DNA of 64,000 bases from Hanleya hanleyi (taxonomy: Eukaryota; Mollusca; Polyplacophora; Lepidopleurida; Hanleyidae), in the NCBI GenBank assembly GCA_036873755.1, contig JAVTVY010017392.1, positions 372,001 through 436,000 on the forward strand, in the 5' to 3' direction. The stretch's first letter is position 1. Each line of letters starts with the position of its first letter. The notes under the pieces were generated by a model that worked only from the letters and a program-made list of their open reading frames with translations, made no database searches and was not told where the DNA came from. A program made the position numbers and the translations under genes. Below, one piece after another: positions 57,400 to 64,000 of the stretch.

Positions 57400-58892
57400 T
57401 ATGTACGTTTTATTTTGGGTAATCCTTTTTGACCCTTCTTTTCTTTTTTCCTTTGTTCTCTCTTGCCTTTTTGATTTTCCTTTTTACAAACTTCTTTCTG
57501 TCTCTCTTGTCCCAACAAGTCCCTAGACCTTTGGTTCAAGGAAGTCTCGCCTATTAGCGGGCGATCGTTACAATCCTGAAAATCCTCATCAGAAAGAATG
57601 CATGTATCACTGCTAGGAGTGGGATTAGTATCGACCACCTCAGGCTCCTCGCCGATATCCATTGCATTCTCTTCATTCTTATTCGAGATGGCTTCATCAC
57701 TACCAGACTGCTGACTACTTTCTTTTACTGAGAACTCCTTCATTACTTCTTCGTTTGGTGTGAAGTTAATACCTACACCGGAGTGAATAGGATTAATGGA
57801 GGAATCTACAGGCTGCACAAGTGCATTTTGATCCGAAACACTACCAGTATCCGGTAAGTTTTTTCCCTTGAATTCAACTTCCGAAGTTACTACTACTTCA
57901 ACACTTTCAGTTTTATCAGAAATCGACTTCTGATCACCTGACTTCTGCTCACCTGCCTTTACTTCTACATCATCGCAACCCTCACTCTCACCGACATCTT
58001 CATCATTGCAAACCTCACTATCACCTTCATCTTTCAAACCACAACCTACCTCCATCTCGTCACCGAGAGCCTCGTAGTGGTTTGAGGTTTTCTCTTTGCT
58101 CTCAGCGGCAACTATCTCCTGATGACGTTCAGTGGCTTTACCATTACGACCTACAGTCTTCCATACATCTTTATGGTACTGTTGTCTCTGTCGGATAGCC
58201 TCGGCAGAAAGTTTTCTAACTCCTGCAGCCGGAACAAAGCGAGAATTCAACAAATCATCTCTTCTATCATTAGCTGCGTTATCTTCAGGAACCTGTTTGG
58301 CATTTGGACAGGTTTTTTTAAAGTGCCCTTCCTCATGACAAATCAAGCATTTATTTTTCAAAGGACACTTCCAGTTCATGTGATTTTCTGAGCCACAAGT
58401 ATAACATGTTTTTACTTGACCGTTATACCATACAGGAAGTCTCAAACCTCCAATCAAAATAGAAGAAGGAAGATCACGTTTGAATTTCGTCATCCAAATT
58501 CTTCGAACTCCCGTTTCAAACTGTCTATCAAACGAGTAGAACTCTCTTTGTAAAGAGAGAACATCCCCATAAAACTCAAAAGCACGTTTGATCTCAGCAT
58601 CTGGGAATTCGCATGGACCTTTCATTTTTACCAGCAATTTCCCTGGATCAATTTCCTCAAAATAGCCAAATTGATCTCCAACGTGAATACCTTCCAGCAC
58701 TAGTCGAGCTTTGGTATTCTCATTTGCTACTGTGAGGTTCCACAAGGTATTTGATACCTGTACTAGACCTTTAAGAATTTTCGGTCCTGATCCAACAGTG
58801 TCTTTCAATGCGTTATATATATCTTCCGGATCTGCTCTCTCTAGACCGTGAAGTTTTAGGCTCAGTGACCTATTAAACTTGCTAAATGCCAT
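57399..58892 (-). CDS. LINE ORF1 protein, nucleic-acid-binding, two CCHC zinc knuckles
   Basis: This is 497 aa from the ATG at 58892 (MAFSKFNRSL). An earlier in-frame Met at 58961 would add a Phe-rich leader translated from the T-rich tract, so I reject it. Residues 1-160 look like a globular N-domain of LINE ORF1 type. Knuckle 1 is C163-x2-C-x4-H-x4-C176 and knuckle 2 is C182-x2-C-x4-H-x4-C195. Residues from about 280 to 470 are acidic and Ser-rich, and the last 30 are very Lys-rich. Known role: binds the element RNA to form the RNP used in target-primed reverse transcription. The stop codon overlaps the ORF2 start as TAATG, suggesting translation by termination-reinitiation. The frame is fully open. 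Confidence 0.9.
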   Translation of the reverse strand: MAFSKFNRSLSLKLHGLERADPEDIYNALKDTVGSGPKILKGLVQVSNTLWNLTVANENTKARLVLEGIHVGDQFGYFEEIDPGKLLVKMKGPCEFPDAEIKRAFEFYGDVLSLQREFYSFDRQFETGVRRIWMTKFKRDLPSSILIGGLRLPVWYNGQVKTCYTCGSENHMNWKCPLKNKCLICHEEGHFKKTCPNAKQVPEDNAANDRRDDLLNSRFVPAAGVRKLSAEAIRQRQQYHKDVWKTVGRNGKATERHQEIVAAESKEKTSNHYEALGDEMEVGCGLKDEGDSEVCNDEDVGESEGCDDVEVKAGEQKSGDQKSISDKTESVEVVVTSEVEFKGKNLPDTGSVSDQNALVQPVDSSINPIHSGVGINFTPNEEVMKEFSVKESSQQSGSDEAISNKNEENAMDIGEEPEVVDTNPTPSSDTCILSDEDFQDCNDRPLIGETSLNQRSRDLLGQERQKEVCKKENQKGKREQRKKEKKGQKGLPKIKRT

Positions 58893-59716
58893 AGTGAAAA
58901 AGAAAAAAAAAGAAAAAAAAAAGGGAATCTTAATACAAACTACAAATAGTGACACACACAAACCTCAGTAGTGTGCTTCCCCACAGAGTAAACATCGTCT
59001 ACCCCCCTGAGGGAGCCCCACTCTAAAGGTGAATGTGAAAACTATACAAGCAATACAATAATACACTGTCCCTGAACCTTGTCTCGGCCGAACAATAGCC
59101 CAGTTCTAAACCGGGACCGTTGCTAGGTGATACCATCGAACAAAAGAACAGAGAACAAAAGACTCGCTCAAACGTGTACTCTGAGGGCTGGCTAGCGTAC
59201 AGCTGTACACTTAGGGCTAAGCCTACAATGCACAGCAATATAACTTCGGTATGTTACATGTATCCAACCTACCTCGATTTATACAAATATTATGTGCAAA
59301 TCGACCTACGGCAAGCCGAACGAAAAACGAACCAACTTCAGACTAGATCCAGTCAACAAGGAGAAATATATATACAACAGCAAAATACGAAATATTTACA
59401 GACAGCGAACAAACAGAGAAGCGGGAGACAGAGAAAAAACACACCAACCCTCTCGGTCACAAAGACCGAGCGGCAGTAATGGCGGCTCTCTGCCTTCCCA
59501 AACCAGGCCAAACTGACTAAGTCAGAAAAACGCCCTGAACAGCAAAAAACTGAGAAATAATTCTAAACTTTCACCACAGGTATTTGCCAAAAGTATTCAC
59601 AAAATATATTACACAAAAATCAGAGCTAATATCAGCTGAAATACGCAGAAATAGACAAATTTCTCGGAGCGAAGTGAAAACACGTCCGACTCCCAATCTC
59701 TCTACATCCGGGCTCC
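58893..59716 (-). promoter_or_regulatory. LINE 5' UTR
   Basis: On the minus strand it runs from GGAGCCCGGATG next to the target duplication to the ORF1 ATG. It has a pyrimidine-rich tract just before the ATG. In this kind of LINE, transcription starts from an internal promoter inside this region; no specific promoter motif was identified. Confidence 0.6.
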
Positions 59717-59790
59717 TAGACAAATATAGTGACTGTATATTTCTAAAAACATCACGAGAACCAAAAGGGATCCATGTGATGATTTTAAAT

Positions 59791-59924
59791 CCCAGCCACG
59801 CCTTTACTGGAGATGTTCATGTATCCCAGCCACGCCTTTACTGGAGATGTTCATGTATCCCAGCCACGCCTTTACTGGAGATGTTCATGTATCCCAGCCA
59901 CGCCTTTACTGGAGATGTTCATGT
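59791..59924. repeat. 34-bp minisatellite, 4 perfect units
   Basis: CCCAGCCACGCCTTTACTGG plus AGATGTTCATGTAT, starting at 59791, 59825, 59859 and 59893. Only the last two bases of the final unit differ. Their identity suggests recent expansion. It lies 60 bp outside the LINE target duplication. Confidence 0.95.
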
Positions 59925-60179
59925 GGAAAAACTGAATGACCACACGGGCCGTAGCACCAGCTTGAGAGGTATTAATTACAAATATTTCAGGGCGATCACG
60001 TAATAATCCTACCAAGGCATCTGTTATAAAGTGATGAACTATGTGACCGCCAGACAGAACAAAAACGGCCCAAGCGAAGGAATATTTAAAGAATGCAAGT
60101 TCGTAATCAGAACAAATACCCGTGAGGCCCGACGTCATCCAAGCATTTCATTCTACACGAAGTTTACAAGTCACTAAAG

Positions 60180-60300
60180 TATAATCACAAGGGTGAAGTA
60201 AGTGTAATAGCCAGCGAGCATTTACAAATCAACTATTTCGCGTAATCTAGTTATGTTATTCATATCTCGCATGCATATATTCAAATAATAACAATAAGTA
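60180..60300 (+). repeat. Block A1 tail, right of the LINE
   Basis: AAGTGTAATAGCCAGCGAGC and GCGTAATCTAGTTATGTTAT match the end of A1 in unit 2 (39258-39330). Confidence 0.6.
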
Positions 60301-61446
60301 TATAATATTTCCATATCTGGCGTTGCTTGAGAGGATTAGGCCTGAAATTAAATTCGTGGAGACTCACGAGATCCAATAGCGCAGACAATGTTCCAATAAT
60401 TTCCCGTTTGAGGCACCATGCCGTTGCCGTTCGCCTATTTTTTTATTAGTTGGCATATCGTGACTCACAGATGTATTCACCGTATCAACAATTTAACTTT
60501 GAAGATTTCTTGATTTTTTCGCTGGTTTCTGGGCGAAATGGATCGATTTGTTGAACAGTTACAGAACCAAATTATGGAATTCGAGAGAAGAAGCAGATGA
60601 ATGAAGAGAATTGGTTGCCGTAGTCTAATGATTTTGTTTTTGTTTTTAAGTGCTGCGGGTATCGCATTAGATATGATACTGTTACCCTAAATCCAGCCTG
60701 TAATATTTATGTGCAGATCATAAATAGATTGATGCACCATGCCATCGAGGTGTTGCTTATGATCAAACGTCCCGAACACTGGGAACGCACGCTACGCAAA
60801 TATTATGAATTTGCTCCTGGAGTATCTCCGCCAACATCGCATCGACCAGAGCAAGTATCATCAAAAATGTTATTACGCAACAAAAGCCCAATTGACACTA
60901 TGGTCTATGTCATTAGAACAAAATCTATGAGACTTACATGTTACTTTCAACTGCTGGTGGTCAGTGACCCAGAGCGCTGACAGTTTGACCTCAGAGACAT
61001 GACATTCTACTGAAGCACCTACTCACAAAAAAAAACATTTTTAATACTTTCCTGATTTTTGTTATCTCCAGAGGCCTTGAACTTTGATCTTTTGACCTCA
61101 GGTTTCTTGCTTGCCATAGGTCTGAGGTATTCGTGAAGTTGATCACAATCCCCATCTTTGGATTGGAGTAATGGCACAGACAACTCTATCACAATTTCCA
61201 GTGTTTAGAGCGCCCTGACAATCTATTTCAACTCTGATGATTTAAGCACCTCGCATATCGCTTCTCCTTGGTGTATCCACTGAAACAAAAGTTATTATGA
61301 TTACCTAAGTTTAGGCCACAGTGAACTTGACCTTCGACGCACTGGTCTTAGTATGTCTGGTTGACATCATAGTTATCCTGGCGACATTTAAGAGAAATCG
61401 GTCCATCTGTTTTAAAGTCAAGGGAGTAAATAAAGTCAGGAGAAAA
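60301..61446. other. No gene recognised
   Basis: Unremarkable AT-rich sequence; an 89-codon ORF (60711-60980) has no motif. Confidence 0.4.
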
Positions 61447-61882
61447 TATGGAAGACGGTAGCGGCCACTCGCTTTCTCGCATACTCGCCCTGTCTTTTGC
61501 TGACACGAGAAGTCGAGAAGTCGAGAACGCGAGGCGAGAAGTCGCGAACGCGAGGCGAGAAGTCGAGAACGCGAGGCGAGAAGTCGCGAACGCGAGGCGA
61601 GAAGTCGAGAACGCGAGAATCGCGTCCATTCTCGCATGCTCGCCTTCTCGACTTCTCGCCTTTTTGCCACAAAGCAAAGACGAGAAGTCGAGAAAGATTT
61701 TGACTTCTCGCCCCGCAATCTCGACTTCTCGCCTCGACTTCTCGATTCCTCGCCTCGCGTTCTCGACTTCTCGCCTCGTGTTCTCGACTTCTCGCTTCGC
61801 GTTCTCGACTGCTCGACTTCTCGTGTCAGCAAAACACAGGGCGAGTATGCGAGAAGGCGAGTGGCCGCTACCGTCTTCTATA
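61447..61882. mobile_element. 436-bp foldback element with tandem-repeat arms
   Basis: The outer 70 bp of each side are inverted copies: GAAGACGGTAGCGGCCACTC, TTCTCGCATACTCGCCCTGT, TTTTGCTGACACGAGAAGTC on the left and the reverse complement on the right, with three mismatches. Inside, the left arm is a tandem array of GAGAAGTCGAGAACGCGAGG C, and the right arm is the same array inverted. The centre is near 61665. Arg/Ser-rich ORFs on both strands (61311-62028) are translations of these repeats. FB-type foldback elements are known for exactly this arm structure. Confidence 0.88.
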
Positions 61883-61954
61883 GAGAAAGGAGACGAACAG
61901 TGTTTATTACACAGCACTGCTATTGCTGACGTAGTCCCAAAATACCGATAGGTC

Positions 61955-62200
61955 ACCCGTTGTGCCGATGAACGCTGATACAATTCTTGAAGAGGAGGTT
62001 CAATTTCTACAACCGCAATTGACCCCAATCACTGAGCCGTCTCGTGAGAATGAGCATGGACAAAAAGGTGCAACATTAATTATTTCGGATGAAGTCTGTG
62101 TTGGATCTCCTTCTGTGGTATGTTTCATATCCATTTGCTGGCGTCTTATAACATCTATTAGCAATATTGGTTTCTTGTCGATGTGTAAATGTTCTGGATT
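61955..62200 (+). repeat. Array block P, copy (unit 6)
   Basis: GTTCAATTTCTACAACCGCA, GAAGTCTGTGTTGGATCTCC and GTATGTTTCATATCCATTTG match 28745-28915. Plus strand, like the other P copies. Confidence 0.65.
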
Positions 62201-63540
62201 GTCGATATAGCCAAGCGATATGTTAGTAATAGTAGCCGACTGGAATAACGATAGAACATTAGAACATTCCAATAAACTTTTGTGTCACGACATCATAGTA
62301 CTTCAACGAACAAATTGATTATAAACAAGGATGGGGAACATCCGGTATCGAAGTGTAATAATCACCGAGCAATGCGGCTTCCTAGAAACAAGCTCCATAG
62401 AAACAGCTGTGAATCGCTTAATGACTTCCAGTTTTATAACATTTGATTAGTCAATTTAGATTTTCAAATGAATATCCGGCATATCCAATGGCTTGTGAAC
62501 AAAATTGGAAGGAAATCAAGCCTATCAGGAAGTTTCTCTAAAAGTTTATAACCCGGAAACCAGATGCTTCCTATAATTTATCATACATTCTTTGCATAAA
62601 GAAACAATTCAATGCAAAAATATAATAACCGACTCCAGCGCTCGATGGGGGGACGACTCTGCATACTATACGTAGCTGGTCTCTCAAATGAATTCCACCA
62701 CAAAATACAGTTCTCATGATATTTTATTAGTTGTTGTCAAATGTATATGTCGGAGCAGTTTGATCGGCTCAGTTTTCTCTCCCAAGATCCATTTAGATGA
62801 CTCTTGACTGATTGAGAACCATGAATAGCAGTAGATATTTTGCCTAATATTAGATACTTTTTCAATACAAATACTTGACGACGGTGAAGGCTGAATGACC
62901 TCGCTTATGAATTTCGCTTATAACAATATGATCAACACAACCGCTAGCGTTCTCACAGCGGACGAAACAGTTAAAAATGCATTATAATTTCAATATATCC
63001 TTTTCACTTCATATGATGCTGAACCCACACATTGCATGGTAAAATATATTGATTGATATTGTGACAAAGAACGTCGAAGTCGAAGTGTTCCCCACGCTCT
63101 ATTCCTGTGCCCTCTGCTACCTTCCACAGGTTCTCTTCGATCCACTTCATCCTCTTGAACTCTGCTCTTACCTAAGGATGTATAACACTCTATCTTCCTC
63201 AAAGATGCATCCATTAATCGCTACCCGACAACTGAAGCCACTGCTTGGATTCCACTGACTATCAATTTTGGAACACGACACCTGCGACGCCTACGAAAAA
63301 ATATAGAAGCTTCGATCAGCAAATAAATTATATTTCTCGGCAACGATGCCTGAAATTACACTACGGTAACAGCTCACTTGACTCTTCATGGAGACGATTC
63401 ATGTTTAGCCCATTGTCTGAAGCCCAAATAATTATTCAAGTGTGCGATCACACATCCGCATTAACCCACATTTGGGAAGCAACAACGAAAATGCGGTGTC
63501 AATAATAACGATAATGTAGAGTTGAGCAATCGCAGGAATG
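62201..63540. other. No gene recognised
   Basis: AT-rich. A short match to A1 (AAGTGTAATAATCACCGAGC at 62350) is present. No coding signal. Confidence 0.4.
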
Positions 63541-64000
63541 CTACGCGTATCTATCATCTATATTATCTATCGGCTTTATAAATTAGTACCGTATATCGCC
63601 CTCTGTCTATAACTATTCCTATCCAAGAGACATTGATCTTCTGGTTTGTATAATACGGCTGTTATCTCAGCAAGAAAACTTGGCCAAATATCGATTTTCC
63701 GGAATCTGTGCGAGAAAAATCAGAAACGGTAGTGTGCAGTTTGATCAACCCAGATCTCAGTTTCTGATCTGTTTCTCTTCTTGGCGTTACTGTAATAGAT
63801 CCTAGTGATGAGTCTATCAAAGCTTTCCTCTACTGTGATAGAAGAGGCATCATAGACAGAGACCATATGCCTACGGGTATTCGAGTAACTATTCTATCAG
63901 GGTATATATTGAGAAATCATTGAAGAGGTGGGCCATTCGTGATCTCTGTAAATTGTAATACCCGACGATTTACTGAGATAAAATATGGAGGCATCAGGTA
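63541..64000 (+). repeat. Array block A1 (unit 6), runs off the window
   Basis: TATCTATCATCTATATTATC, GGTTTGTATAATACGGCTGT, ATCGATTTTCCGGAATCTGT, GATGAGTCTATCAAAGC and TATTCGAGTAACTATTCTAT follow the A1 order of units 2, 3 and 5. Confidence 0.72.

Larger units (their letters stand above)
53514..59716 (-). mobile_element. Full-length APE-type non-LTR retrotransposon with RNase H (I/Nimb- or Jockey-like)
   Basis: The 6.2-kb element is bounded by a perfect 13-bp direct repeat, TAGACAAATATAG, at 53501-53513 and 59717-59729, which is the target-site duplication. Order on the minus strand: a 5' UTR of about 0.8 kb, ORF1, ORF2 overlapping it by one base at TAATG, and a short 3' UTR ending in (TC)n instead of poly(A). 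Three other copies of the same 3' end lie in this window. It sits inside a block-A copy that resumes at about 60.18 kb. The domain order (ORF1 with zinc knuckles; EN-RT-RNase H) fits the I/Nimb and Jockey groups. Exact clade needs a tree. Confidence 0.93.

Noticed and set aside
61311..62028. Arg/Ser-rich ORFs up to 226 codons on both strands
   Set aside because: These are direct translations of GAGAAGTCGAGAACGCGAGG repeats in the foldback element; both strands give similar ORFs.

Overview
The window is animal nuclear DNA, most likely from a mollusc or another lophotrochozoan. It is AT-rich. One recognisable host gene is split over more than 20 kb. Almost everything else identifiable is transposable-element sequence: APE-type LINEs carrying RNase H, a 5S rRNA-derived SINE, TTAA-flanked MITEs and foldback elements. 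The conserved LINE/SINE 3' tail (GAAATATTGCTGAA...GCGACGTTAAA plus a short microsatellite) is, from memory, typical of molluscan retroposons. The taxonomic call is inference. There are no prokaryotic features and no operons.

Left part (1-27.2 kb). A minus-strand arrestin-domain (ARRDC-like, alpha-arrestin) gene runs from its ATG at 27153 down to about 6.7 kb. Six coding exons were placed by hand, each with GT-AG borders and consistent phase. Its introns hold a truncated LINE copy, MITEs, a 129-bp hairpin, an L2/CR1-like LINE tail and two inverted copies of an unknown repeat. Upstream and downstream lie relics of a second retroelement family ('R1' here, an RT with a YIDD motif) and several minisatellites.

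Middle part (28-34.7 kb). This is a transposon cluster: a complete 584-bp TTAA-flanked MITE, a partial second copy beside it, a decayed minus-strand LINE copy, another partial MITE, and a 1.3-kb element with diverged terminal inverted repeats starting TTTAAAGGAATAGAC.

Right part (34.7-64 kb). Several blocks of non-coding sequence recur in the same order and on the same strand about every 4.3-5 kb. I read this as a decayed tandem array of large units. It has been interrupted by a MITE with TTAA flanks (an empty site is visible in sister units), a LINE tail, a 5S-derived SINE with an 11-bp target duplication, R1 copies, a 157-bp tandem-repeat element, and a full-length LINE. The LINE (53.5-59.7 kb, minus) has ORF1 with two CCHC knuckles, ORF2 with endonuclease, RT and RNase H, and a perfect 13-bp target-site duplication. 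ORF2 is broken only by two homopolymer frameshifts. Near the right end lies a 436-bp foldback element whose arms are themselves tandem repeats.

The elements are nested: the LINE sits in an array unit, the MITE in another, and the SINE beside a LINE tail. The unit array therefore gives empty-site comparisons that a single locus would not. Everything here comes from reading the sequence by eye; family names at clade level are tentative.
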